Program-made: the position numbers and the translations under genes
In this document: one piece after another, positions 11,786 to 24,023 of the stretch
Numbering within the stretch: position 1 is the first letter of the stretch
Layout of the letters: each line of letters opens with the position of its first letter
The notes under the pieces: generated by a model
What the model saw: the letters and a program-made list of their open reading frames with translations, nothing else
Database searches by the model: none
Told to the model about the DNA's origin: nothing
DNA from: Paralvinella palmiformis
Taxonomy: Eukaryota > Annelida > Polychaeta > Terebellida > Alvinellidae
Assembly: GCA_025642065.1 (NCBI GenBank)
Contig: JAODUP010001142.1
Coordinates: 33,501-97,500 of the forward strand
Direction: 5' to 3'
DNA length: 64,000 nucleotides

Positions 11786-12173
11786 ATTACATGACGCGAG
11801 ACTGAATTGTCAACTTACCTTATTAGAATGGTATGATTTAATGAAAGCAAATAATTGTGACTAATTACATTTAGTGATTGTAATAATCTATTTCTAATTA
11901 TAAAATATTAAAATGACTATAACTATATTTAATTACAGTGTGCTGTATTTAAACCGTTATCTGTTGATGCACGATGCTAGTTTCGTATTATTTTTATTAC
12001 AGAAACAATATCTGCTGGGTTGTTTTCTTTAAAAAAATTATACCAACTATGTTCAGTCGCCTTTCTTTTCTTTATTTATCTACTTAGAATACTGAGAATA
12101 CAAATTAGCATTATTCATACCTAAAATAAATAGCATATATTTTCATTTTGGATATGTTCGGCAGAAGTGCCTG
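11786..12173. other. AT-rich gap, nothing recognised
   Basis: No coding, RNA or repeat signal stands out between the right direct repeat and the next LINE fragment. Confidence 0.5.
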
Positions 12174-13224
12174 AATTTTGGGATGCCACAAGGATCGGTA
12201 CTTGGACCACGTAAGTACTGTTTGTATTCAAAACCAATTGGTGCGATACCTAGCCGACATAATTTGCTCTACCAGCGTTATGCAGATGATACCCAGGTTT
12301 ATATGGCAATCGTGCCCAAAATAACTTGGAAGCTTGTTTGGCTGATATCAGTACTTGAATGAGTGCAAACATGCTTAAGTTAAACGAGGAAAAGACAGAG
12401 CTCATTATGTTTAACCCAAAACATCAGGTTGGGATAAATGAGGAATTTCGGCTTCAGGTAGGTAAGACTACTGTTTCGGTAGCATCGTCAGTGAAGAACT
12501 TAGGAGTATATTTTGATACACCCCTGACCATGGAGAGGCAATTAAATGCAATATCCAAAGCCTGTTATTACCAAATTCGTAATATTGATCATATCAGGCG
12601 ATACATCACATTGGATGCTTGCAAAACACTGGCACACCCCCTGATAACATTTCGGCTAGATTACGGCAACGCTCTCCTGTATGGTCTTCCAAGCACACTG
12701 ATGACACGGCTACAGGAAGTACAGAATTCTTCTGCCAGGTTAGTCACTCGTACTCATAAAAGGGAACATATAACACCAGTCTTGAACTCCCTGCATTGGC
12801 TTCCGGTTATATACAGGTCGCAGTACAAGATTTTGGTGTACACTTTTAAGGCACTTCAAGGGACTGCCCCTCAGTACTTAGAAGGAACTTGTCGTACCGT
12901 ATCAGCCGACAAGGTCTCTACGTTCTGAGTCTGGAGCATTCTTAGCTGTACCAACAACAAGTGGAGTGACATACGGTAATAGATGTTTCAGAAAGGCTGC
13001 TGCAACTTTATGGAATAATCTTCCAGTAACCATCAGAAAATGCAAGACCCTTGATATCTTCAAAAGGAAGATAAAAACTAATATTTTTATTTCAGCTTTT
13101 CCTAGTTTAATATATTATGTATTTGGCTGGAAAGAATTATGTATTTTTAAAGATGTAATTTATTTATTGTCAAGCGCCTTAGAGTAACCTTCTTATAGGT
13201 TATATAGGGCGCTATATACATTTG

Positions 13225-13271
<47 letters not shown>
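12174..13271 (+). mobile_element. 5'-truncated L2/CR1-like LINE relic, second family member
   Basis: The coding part starts inside the RT domain at GMPQGSVLGP, continues to YADDTQVYMA, breaks, and resumes from 12359 for 189 codons (LKLNEEKTELIMF, KNLGVYFD, LDYGNALLYGLP, VQNSSARLVTRT, LHWLPV). It ends with TYGNRCFRKAAATLWNNLP at 12966-13187. The 3' UTR has hairpin arms GCGCC/GGGCGC at about 13172-13213, followed by a tail of (AT)n rather than (ATT)n. Protein sequence differs clearly from the LINE at 9075-11362, so it is a separate lineage. It is dead by truncation and frame breaks. Confidence 0.88.
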
Positions 13272-13275
<4 letters not shown>

Positions 13276-16200
13276 AATCAGAGTTCAAACCAATGTCATA
13301 TTCACCGCCGTTTAAGACTCTTTTGTGAAAATTATTTGCTAACACACAGAAAAACACACACGTTCACATTCGGTTTTATTTATATAGATTTCAACATTAC
13401 AAAAAGTAACTCCTTTTGCTTTTTCTTGGTAAGTATTTAATCCATTTTCTCATACTGTATATACTACATTTTATTGACTATCTTTTACAAATATATTAGA
13501 GCATATTTAAATGCAATTTTTAATTTTAGGCTATTCGGTCCAATGCCTAGCTTTGGCGCATATTCGGTAATGCGGCAATTTCACCGCCATTCAGTATTTA
13601 GTAAAGCCGTCACTGACAGATCCTGGACGAAGCGATGTGACTGGATATTTTGTTTACATTACTATTTTTTTCATCTCTGTGCTTCATGGCCTGATTAGCA
13701 TTTAGATTCTTGTCGTTGAGGTTAGTAGGTATAGCTTTTGTATTGTAACACGTTTGGTATTTTGTTGCTAATTTTTATAATATATGATAGCTCGAAGGAT
13801 TGATATACCAGTCATAATCAGAAGAAAAAAAGATGGACCACATAGTCATGATAGTGACATACATAGATGATAGAATGATAGATATTCATATTGAGGTCTA
13901 TTGATTTTACGCACATGTGATCAGACTTACATTGATGATACATTTTCGTTTCAAAATCAGCTGTCAAAAATGGTGCTTGGTTACCGGCGGCGCCGCTTAA
14001 CGCATTGGGTGGATGTCCTTCACCTTGAAACTTGTCCTTGCCACCTTGTCACTTGTGCAATCACTACAACACTAGTATATCTTATTATCTAACTGTAGTC
14101 TGCATTTTAATAAAAGTGGCAAATTGTGTCATTGTTTTATAATGATGCTTTAGAGCAATCTTACAATGTGTTATCTGAAGTGAAATAAATTATTTCTAAG
14201 TGTCATTAAATACTCAGTATCACAATAGACTGAAAGTCTGAATAGTCAGTAGACTAGGAGTAGGAATATGTTTATGCCTCAGTAAACAGTTATTTTTGTT
14301 AAAATATACTTATATGAATAAATCCAGTTAATGGCTGCTCCACTTTATCTAGATCTGCTGAGTATGTAGTAAATGTACACTGTAATGAAATCAACAAAGA
14401 TGCAACGTTTTCATAACCTTTTCGAAAAGACACTGTAACCATTAAAAACCTGGTTTTTAAAGATCACTCTTTACACAGGGTTGTTCTGTAAGAGATAAGA
14501 TTTTGTACATAAACTGGGTTTCTATATATTAAATTTAGTAACAGGTTGTATAGATTTTATACTTCTATCTTACTTAGTGATTATATGAATAAATTAGACC
14601 CAATATTTCTAGGAACTGTCTACACATGTCGGGCCATACGTTTAGACCCCAAGTCTAAACGTGAGTGAGGATGTGGTTGCATCTGTTTTTGTGCGAGGAT
14701 GCGCATGCAACTCTTTTTGAAATGATAATGGCTCAGTTAGTTCTAGTTCGATAGAATGGCACAGGAAATGCTGCCCTAATGTTTTCTTAAACTACAGGTT
14801 TAATCAATTAAATGACTACATAATTATCATACTTGTAGAGCTTATGTATGTCAACACATACGCATAAAAAAAGCTCATGCATGTTTAAACCCCAGTACTA
14901 AAGATACTGCAGTTAGAGTAATACATTGACCTGAACCGTTTTCTTTCAGGTCACTAGACTAATGCCATTAAAACTACAAATTGTGTAACCGGAAATAAAA
15001 ACATAAGCATGCGCATAATGGCTCACATATGTTTAGACTACAGGTCTGAACTTACGGCTCACGTATGCCTAGCCACTCCCATATAGTTAACCTGTCTTGT
15101 ATTGTAATAAACTTATACAGATGGTAATTAAGTTGTTTTTTATTTACATTAGAAACATTCACAAAATATATAACTGCATCTAAACCATTAATTACTTCTT
15201 TTAAAATATATTGGTTAATGTAGATAATAGTACGAAATTTGAATCATCAATTCAATTCTTTTATTTCAACATTCATAATTTTAATGAAAGCAAACACATA
15301 TAGAATGTTGGAAAGGAGGATGCTTAAAGCATTGCTTATTTAATGTAGTCAAGATATCTTTATTGATCCCTGAAATTTAAGTCATTTAAAATATAAAACA
15401 ATTGATCACTAAGTGGCTTGAAAATATGGCTAAATAGTGACCAAAATGTACTATCAAAGGCTCAGTAGTAATTGACAATATTTGTCAATATGTCTAATTA
15501 CTTCTAAGTCATTGACTTCATATACCGTTCATTGAATGTTTAATCAAGTCATTAATTTAAGTTTGAGGTCCTACGTATACATTAACAGTTTGTGCAAACG
15601 ATCGTTATAATTTGCCTTGATCTATTGACAGTATACAAAACACATTGGTACGAATTATGAAACAAAACTATTTCCTGTGATCAAAACATCACCTGGAAAT
15701 ACTGCAGGGGAAAGTTCAGATTTTTAGGTCGGCTTAATGGATGGTACTACCATAAATCATGATATTTTAGGTCTAAAATACTATCTCGGCTTAATCATCA
15801 TTAACTTAATGGCCAGGACCTACAGTATTTACCCCCACAAGCCCTATCATCTCATATAACTACTCACCCCACAACCACACAGCCTTAGATTTCCCAGACA
15901 CATTGCACCAGAAAGCAACATAATTATATGATTATATTTTTTGTATTGTGAGAGACTTAATTGCAAAATAAATATAAAGTTAAGGCCCCTGTTATAATGC
16001 AGTCATTGGAGTCCATAATCTGTCAACTGCTTATAGGTGAAGCGAGACAGAGCATAGTTCGGGGTGGGTGAGAATAGGGAGTCCATGTATTCAACTCATT
16101 TTGCACCATCCTTGAAGATTACGCACAAATGTTCCCAGTAATTGTTTAATCATTTATTGACTTCAACATAAATATGACCCCAGTGTTTGTGTGGAAAATA

Positions 16201-16295
16201 AAATGTTTCTGCAAAATTGCACAGAAAGTAACAGCCATATTCAAACATATTCATCCACCAGAAATAGTGCATGTTTTTCAGATGATGGTAGCAAC
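13272..16295. other. Intergenic DNA, no gene; perfect hairpin at 14638-14662
   Basis: No exon-like coding is seen. At 14638-14662 there is a perfect 10-bp inverted repeat, ACGTTTAGAC, with a 5-base loop. Related strings (TTTAGACTACAGGTCTGAAC and GGCTCACATATG / GGCTCACGTATG) occur at about 15018-15070, so the block 14630-15080 may be a decayed palindromic element. Confidence 0.5.
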
Positions 16296-17777
16296 CAGAC
16301 ATGGGGTCAATTCCATTTGGTCAATTTAACATCAAACTTATCAATTCCAATTTCGCTTTTTTCTGACTCTTTTTGCCTAATACTTTTTACCATGAGTACC
16401 TACTTGGAATACCTACTCTGAGTAGTTTATATTCCAAGTAGGATTGTCATGGAATATTTGTTTCTGAATTAAATGGTAAATTAATTTGTGGATTTTTTTG
16501 TCCGTTCTAAACATTGATCTGGGGTAAATTCCTAAATAGTAATATCTCTATATGTATTACAGGTATGCTATGTGGTGGTGTCACAGTGTTGTGGGTGGAG
16601 CCCACTGTATCCAGACCATTTTAATTGGTTAAATGCTCACATGGGGTGCCACACTCAGTGTGCATATCTGATATATATATATATAAGGATCTGGATCAAT
16701 TTGATTTCAGCATATTGGTAACAGCACATGTAAGTGTTAACGGTGTAAAAAATTGCAAAAGCCTAACCACAAGGCGCTTTTAGCTAAAGAGATATTTGAT
16801 GGTATCAAGTGGTGGGTCATAGTCTTGGATGCATCCCCATGTAAAAGTGTATTTTGTAATAATCAAAGATGTGTTTATATTCCACTGTCCAGTAGGAGCC
16901 TTGAACCAAATGTTTATGCTTTGTTCAGCCCATGTCAGATCTTGTGTTTATTTTCATAACCTGGCTGGGTACTAAACCACTTACATATGGTAAGTTCACA
17001 AAAGATATCAAATGATTATGTTAGGTCTGGGGACAGGCTATAGTAGTCACAGTTTTTAGAGAGGAGGGGGGTAAATGTATGCTCCAGATTGGCATTCCCA
17101 TTGAGATAATAAAATTAATAGGGGAGACTGGAGGTCTGATTGCTATGAAAGATATCTTGATGTATCAATTCCAATGAGAACACAAGTAAAGTCAACATTT
17201 GCTATATCCTACTAATAAGTACTCTCTACTAAAAGAAATGTTGTAAATAAAATATGTTATGTGTAGAATTTCATAATGCACCGTTGGTTAAACAATTTAA
17301 TGTATTTTACACAATGTATGCTGCCTGTATTAATTAAAGAGAATTGTACACATAAATGTTGCATTTTGTTGAATTTATTGCCCGCTCTAAACATTAAAAG
17401 GGGTGGGGTCTAAATAGCAATATCTCTATATAGATTACAGGTATGCTATGTGGTGGTGTCACAGTCTTTTGGGCGGAGCCCATATTATCCAGACCATTTT
17501 AATTGGTTAAACACTCATGTAGGGTGCCACAGTCGGTATGCTTATCTGATATATATATATCAAAGTTCTGGATCATTTTGATTCCACTATATTGGTAATC
17601 CCAAATGTAAGTGTTAACGTGGTAAAAATGGTAAATTAATTTGTGAATTAAATTTTTTTGTAGGAAACTTCAATTCCAATTAAAAAATTCCAATTCAGAA
17701 TTTCTCAATTCCATATTTCTAAATAATCAATTTTGGAATTGACCATCAATTCCAGAATTGAATTGACCCCATGTCTG
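16296..17777. mobile_element. Non-autonomous DNA transposon candidate with TIRs and internal direct repeats
   Basis: The left end reads CAGACATGGGGTCAATTC, and the right end is its exact reverse complement (GAATTGACCCCATGTCTG). Subterminal sequence at both ends is rich in CAATTCC motifs in both orientations. Inside, a block at about 16495-16755 is repeated at about 17370-17628 in the same orientation (shared ATTACAGGTATGCTATGTGG, CCAGACCATTTTAATTGG and TAAGTGTTAACG). The CAG start suits the hAT group, but the flanks share only GTAG of eight bases (16288-16295 against 17778-17785), so the superfamily is uncertain. No transposase coding was seen. Confidence 0.7.
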
Positions 17778-17783
17778 GTAGAT

Positions 17784-17835
17784 GATTATTGGTGTTTTAT
17801 GGCCACTTTGTGCATATGGTAGGATAAATGGGCCT
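17784..17835 (-). repeat. SINE family A, tail fragment
   Basis: GATGATTATTGGTGTTTTATGG, then CCACTTTGTGCATATGGTAGG and AAATGGGCC, matches the 3' end of the family A SINEs at 1654 and 3042. It abuts the right end of the TIR element at 17777, so one inserted next to or into the other. Confidence 0.65.
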
Positions 17836-18148
17836 CTTTTATACACAAAATATGATTTCTAATTGCAATAAATAAAATATACACAATAGCTGTGTATTAA
17901 CAAGTAGAATCAAACTTATTTAGTAGGTCGAGTCACACAATAAATGAGAGTTTGTTTGGCTGATTGAGCCAAGGTGGTGTGTAATTAAGTTTGTCATCAA
18001 TAAATCTACTCCTGTGTTAGTTGTGGCTGTTGGCTATGTTTTTACGTGTGAATTACAAACAGTGAAAATGCATTCAAATTATTTATAAAAAAAGATCAGT
18101 CAGTGGCTGATTTCATGACATTTCGTGTAAAAATAGTCGGTCTGGGAT

Positions 18149-19675
18149 AGGGATGCGACAATTAATCGCGGTTCATGAAATTCGCAGTTTTAGTCGTTCA
18201 GTTCGATTCACATTTTCAATTTGCAAACTGCTGTTTATTTAGATTTTTTTAAATGGCATGTAACTCTTCCATAGTGCTCGATTCCGCATCACTTGATATT
18301 TGCATGGGCTATCCCACATCAAACGCTGTCAGCATAGCAATGCAAAGAAACGGTTCTCAGTAATTTGTCTAAGCCTCCAAAATCATATAAATCATTTATT
18401 TGAAAGGATTTCGGCCACCTGATGACAGAAACAGAAATTAAAAAAGAACTAACTGTCTGTAGGATTGTAATGTACATCTGGAAAAACTACAAACATGATA
18501 GAGCATTTAAACAAACACCACCCAAAATATTCGTCAAATTTGTCTTCATTTTTGCAAATTTTGGGTTCATCTACACGTGTATCTGACAGTGACAGCAAGT
18601 CACTTTCCCATCCCGTAGCAAAGCAACAGACTTTGAAAGAAACATTACATGTTAAACATAAGATGCTGTTGAACTCTCCACGAATGATTGCCATCACAAA
18701 CCAAATCGGGAAATTCATAGTGACAGATCTGAGACCATACACAGTAACTAGTGGTGAAGCGAGGATTTAAATTGCTCCTACATGTTCTGGAGCCAAAGTA
18801 TGAGGCATGCCATATAGGCCCTACAACTTTTATGAGTTGCCAGTTAATTAAATAGAGTGAGGTGGGTAGTTACAGAACGTTAGTAATCAATCTGTATTAA
18901 ATATTTTCTCTAATAACTGGAACTGGAAGTCTCCACTTAAGTTCTGTATTTCATATGTGGGCTTAACTAATAACTAAAGCTAAGTTAGGTATATGTTCCT
19001 GAAGCAATTTTTATGTTTCTGCTATTTCTTTTTACTAAAGTTAGTACTTGTATTTGTAACTAGTGTATTAATATTCATGTGTCTGAATTTATTTTTGAAT
19101 TTGAATTTTAACTTCTTCAAGTCAGTCAACAAGAGTCCACTTTATCCTCCGGTAGTGAGGTTGCTGCTCTGATGAGCCAGCCATCTCTATCTGGCTTTCC
19201 TAGCATTCAGTCACTAGTTAGGCAGGAAGATAACTCTGAACCCGTTCCTTTTCATATGGAAGTAGAACTGGAACAACATCTGCATGGGTGGAATCTGATT
19301 CAAACGATTCAGATGTTGATGAACCAAAGCCAGAGAAAACTGCATTAGAGGATTTATTTGGGCCAGGTGTTCTGATGACAGGTGTTAGTGAGTCCACAAC
19401 TCAATCATTGATATCACAAATATACCATGAGCTTGCCTGATACAGGAAGGGGATCCCCCTTCCGCTGAAGTATTCTGCCACAGACTGGTGGAGGAAGAAA
19501 TCCTCTGCTGGGCAAACTGGCCCAGTGTTAACTCGCCATCCATGGGACTTCAGTTCCATATGAGAGGGTTTTCTCAATAGCAGGCAGAGCACTGAGGACC
19601 AACCTCATACCCAGTAATGTGGATATGTTTGTCTTTCTAAACAAAAAGATATCTTTAGTTCATGAAGTCATTTAA
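18149..19675 (+). pseudogene. Decayed hAT/ZBED-type transposase
   Basis: The frame open at 18495-18770 contains MIEHLNKHHP, the histidine end of a BED zinc finger, followed by LHVKHKMLLNSPRMIAI and TDLRPYTVV-like text, which is usual in ZBED/hAT-Ac transposases. After a frameshift near 18765 the text continues as KLLLHVLEPKYEACHIGP. Most of the RNase-H-like core is missing. At 19553-19675 the C-terminal dimerisation region is clear: VPYERVFSIAGRALR and NVDMFVFLNKK, then a TAA. Upstream of it DWWRKK (about 19480) is also typical. TAGGGATGCGACAATTAATC at 18149 looks like a hAT 5' terminus, but no matching 3' terminus was found. Dead copy. Confidence 0.82.
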
Positions 19676-20503
19676 GATGATGGTTATGTAGTTTAGATAT
19701 TACCAAAAAGGTATTTTTATTTTCTAGTTAAGACATGTTTTGTCATTTTTATCATAAATTCAATTTACAGTTATTCTATAAGTAGCTTAGATATTACCAA
19801 GTGTTTATTAAAAAAAATGTTGGTGCATATGATTTTTTTCTGTGATGTAGAAGAGTTTGTGAGAGACTTAACTAGCTGAACAGTATTTTAAGTAGTTATT
19901 AAAAGCAAAAAAAATCTAAATAAAGCATGCAATCAAATTAAAAACATTTACTTGGTGCAATAATCATGACAGCTTGTGGTGATGAACTTGTTGGTGTGGA
20001 TGGCTCTGTTAAAAATGGGCTGTTGGTGGCCACGTGTTGCTGTAGATCGGGGCAGGCAAAAGACTGGTCAATAAGGCTATTAACCAGACCAGTGGTCAAT
20101 ACTGGCTAAACTTTTACTGGTCAATTAAAAGATCCCCTTTATAAGGTGGCATTACATGTGCTCATTCTTATATTGAATATTTGTTCAAATGATATTGCTT
20201 AGCGTATAACTTTATTGTATTGTCTATCAGTATGATGTATATCAATCAGTAGCGTAGCCAGTATAATTCTACATTCCGTTAATATTGCCATTGCCACACA
20301 ATCATGATAATCCTCTCAGGTGCATAGAGAAGTGGCTTCTCATTGTTGGCTTTTAATTAACTTCACAGTTCTAAATACATGGACATAGAGAGGTATGGTT
20401 CTAATATATGAAAAGTGACACTTTAGAGGGGGGGGGGGATTGCCACAGATTGGGAGATTACCGGTGCCTATAAAAGCATGGGTATTATAATTCACATATC
20501 ATA
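19676..20503. other. Intergenic AT-rich DNA
   Basis: No gene is seen. A G-run of ten bases lies at about 20429-20438. Confidence 0.5.
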
Positions 20504-20868
20504 GTGAGCTCCGGTGGCCTAGCGGTTAAGCACCCGGCACTTGGTGCCAACGGTCGCAGGTTCGAACCCCATAAGAGGTTGAAACTTTTCCAGGGGTTAA
20601 TTTCTCGGCTCACTACATCGTGGGTGGCTGACCACGTTAAATGGCGCTGCCGTCTCCACTGAATTATTTAAAATAAAGGGGGACGTTAAAAACCCCCCTG
20701 AGGACGTAAAACACTCTGGCAGTGACCACCCTCAGGGTATTTCGGCTCCATCTTTACGTACTGCTCCCCTGTGAGTGGTGGAGGAGGAGGTCTCTCAACC
20801 ACTCTAACATAGAGGCTGTGCTGATTAAGCGACAGCCTGGGGATTCTCCCCGAACAACAAAACCAGCC
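20504..20868 (+). repeat. Intact tRNA-derived SINE with perfect 13-bp TSD
   Basis: The head is strongly tRNA-like: A box TGGCCTAGCGG at about 20515 and B box GGTTCGAACCC at about 20569, with correct spacing. A body of about 270 bp unlike family A or B follows. The element is bracketed by an identical 13-bp repeat, TTCACATATCATA, at 20491-20503 and 20869-20881. The exact duplication suggests a recent insertion. It is not a functional tRNA gene: there is no acceptor stem closing after the B box. Confidence 0.9.
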
Positions 20869-20881
20869 TTCACATATCATA

Positions 20882-22792
20882 TGTGCCTAAAACAATTTTC
20901 CAGTGAATACTATCTAATGCTACCAGTGACATTATTAATATTGTTAATCTGTCTTCACTTTATGGCTCAACGCAATCAAGCCCAGTAGAGCCAGTGTGGA
21001 ACCTTTTTGACGCGGTTGAAGCCAGTAAGACCACAGTCAAGTGCAAAGACCGTTGTATCACTAAGAACCCATAGAGAGAAGTGCTCAGAATCTATAATAT
21101 CACAACAGTGGTTAATACAATATTCGAAAATTTCATTGACCAGTATTGACTGACTTTTTAAGTATATAAACCAGGGCAGTTTTAACTGGTTAAAACCAGG
21201 GGTGGTTTTTATCGGCCAGTCCTGCTGTATATCCAGGTGATCTTTATGTCGTTAATTAGTTGGCTGGGTAGGGTAGGCATTGGTGTGGCAGTTACACCAT
21301 GGCAATGATGAGCACTTGTGAAAATTGGGGTGATGTGCTCAGTAGGAAGGAATGGTAAACACATTAGACCACAAATAGACTTGCCTTTGTATGCGTGTTT
21401 GTAACTGATTAATTGTTACCTTGACAACAAAACAACAATTGAACAAAGAATTAATTATAACCTCCAAGCACTAACAAAAGGCCTCTCACTTTTATAAGTA
21501 TGTTGGCAAGGTATCTTGTGTGTGACTAAAATATTGGATTATAAATCATGGTGAATCTGGTAAAGTGAACTTAACTATACCGTAATCATTACATGATTGC
21601 TAGTTGATAGTATCTGAGTCACGTTTGAAGAACCTTACTAGGTCTAGATGTTAAAATCTCCATTGTCTAATGTCTATGACTCTATAAAGCTATGGTATTC
21701 TTCTGTGTATACTGTACACTTTTTTCCTTGTCTGTTTTAGGGCGCATGGTATATAAAATTGTCAGACTGATATATTTTATTGCCAAGTTTATAACTACCC
21801 ATGACTTTTTTCATTGATTGGCTAGCATATGCATTGCTATTTATAATACTGTAAACTTAATTGACTGTGTTAATGGTTATTATAATAAATCACTTAATTT
21901 CCCTTGTTTGTCTAATTATTATCATTTATCACCTTTAATTACCAAATTATCAAAAGGATAATTGTACAAGGTGTGAACATCAATTACTACCATAAAAACT
22001 TGCAAAACACCTTGACTCATAATATGTGCATCATATTTCGTTGATATCACTGCTCACAGTTGAGACAAGTTAGTTTATTAATTATAACATCAGAGCAATT
22101 ACGAAAGGAAATCAAAGGTTGTGGCAAACAGCTTTTGATATTTTTGTGGACCTTGGGAGCAAAATCTGTATCTATAGCCACGAATGCCATCATACGTGTA
22201 GGGTGTACGTCATTAAACTACTAACAGCTGCTGGTAACCTAAAGAGACCATCGATTCTCCTGATCATCAGGTCGGTGAAAACCGCACGGGGGTGCATTAC
22301 AGAAGAAATGGTGCGCAAGTCCAGCTGTAGATTTTCCCGCTTTATCCTGCACATTATACACCAAAACTAGGTTTTTCCAGCCATTTTTCTGGTCAGAAAT
22401 GTTCCATCATTTATTCGTTATACACGAATATGCGCTATACATGGAAGAATATGGTACATTCTCCTACTGAAATACACATAGTCATCATACACGTGGAATG
22501 ATTGCTTGATTCTCATCATTATGTAACAGATCAAGTATTAATTCCAGTTAGACGCACACTAAACATAATATATATAAATGTTGTCACGGTGATTGTCAGC
22601 GTATTATTTTCCTAACCAGTACTTATAGTTACAAACAATTCTAAAACTGAAGTTAACAATTTCTTGATGTAAAAGGTACTGGATGTGTATTAAACTATTA
22701 TTATTCATTTGTATTTATTCTCATGGTCAGGTTGTTGGTTTGATTTGTTATACATTTACGCGTGAAATATTTGGATTAGCAATATTTTACAT
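20882..22792. other. Intergenic DNA upstream of GPD2
   Basis: No exon was recognised. A first, non-coding GPD2 exon and its promoter should lie somewhere upstream of 24024, but I cannot place them from sequence alone. Confidence 0.4.
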
Positions 22793-23539
22793 CAGGGTTG
22801 GCAGGTTTAACCCGCCTGCTAGGCTAAACTCGGGTTTAACCCGGATTGGGCTAAACCCCCATTTTAGGCTAAACTGGGTTAAACCTGGGTTAAGCTCATT
22901 TTTAGGCATAATGCACTAATTGATTCAAGAAAACCAACTAAATGCAAATTAAACATTTATCGTCTATATTGAACACACAAATAACAATATACTACGCAAA
23001 ACAATAATAAAAGTGTTCAGATATTCACCAGTCAGATAGAGGATTAAGTGAAGCCACTGGCATTGCATAGTCAACCACAGTTTGGTATACTAGCATTATA
23101 GTCAAAGGCAGTGCACTTTCTAATTGTTTCTGGTTATCCAATTGCTGAATAGATAAATTCACCTCCTGGGCTTCAGAAGCCAATTTAACAAACAAGCTCA
23201 ACCAATCATAGAACAGATCAATTGGTTTATATATATTTAGCCACCAACAAATATAATTATATAATTACTACAGTGTAATAGTGTCTAATTGTTTCCACCA
23301 ACAACATAATATTTCAAATATTAGATTATGTGATTAGTGCAAATTGTTAGCATCTTAACAACATCTTTAAAATGCATACCAAACAACTACTCTTCCTGTT
23401 CATAAAATGTTTGAATTTGTGAGTCAATATACTGTATTCTGAGAAAAACCTAGTTTAACCCAGGTTAAACTAGTAAGACCCAGGTTTAACCCGCTGGGCT
23501 GGGCTAAACCAGTTTAATCCGGGTTAAACTCCAACCCTG
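22793..23539. mobile_element. Non-autonomous hAT element with perfect 8-bp TSD
   Basis: The ends are terminal inverted repeats: CAGGGTTGG-CAG-GTTTAACCC on the left and the reverse complement of CAGGGTTGG-A-GTTTAACCC on the right. An identical 8-bp repeat, TTTTACAT, lies at 22785-22792 and 23540-23547, the duplication length made by hAT transposases. Just inside both ends are clusters of the near-palindrome GGTTTAACCC (about 22800-22895 and 23450-23530), presumably transposase-binding sites. The 747-bp body has no coding frame. The right end lies about 480 bp before the first recognised GPD2 coding exon. A solitary related end is in GPD2 intron 9 (34684-34717). Confidence 0.9.
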
Positions 23540-24023
23540 TTTTACATTTAGCTGATAGCACACAGTTTACTTTGGGTTCCATTTGCCAGAACAAAATAGA
23601 TCTTCCCTTCAGAAGCCTCTATGGTGAAATAACTATTCACTTGCGCTCTTGATTAAAAGATGCTGTAACCCTGCCTTAACCTTAACACTAAGTATCACAC
23701 TAACTCATGAAAAAGCAACTACGTGAATCAGATTCACTTTTATACTAAACTTTAAAAAAAATGTGTATGGTGTATTACAGATAAAAGAATGTTTCCTGAT
23801 TTTTAAATTGAAAATATGTAATTTGAAACTGAATATGCCATTTCTGAAATAGAAACTATTGTTTGAAAAGAAATTTAGCTTTCTAAACAGAAAATGTGCC
23901 CAAGGAACAGTTAAAATGTTTTTTTTTTAAATAGGTGATCATTGTCCTCACATGGGATTTAAGTGTTGAAGAACTGTTGAATTAAAAGTAATGTTGAAGT
24001 ACTGTGTCATTGTTGTGCTTCAG

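Noticed and set aside
20504..20590. A tRNA gene at the strong A/B boxes
   Set aside because: The sequence after the B box does not close an acceptor stem, and the block is flanked by a 13-bp TSD as part of a 365-bp SINE.
22119..22370. 83-codon ORF with balanced composition upstream of GPD2
   Set aside because: No recognisable domain and no exon signals; left unannotated.
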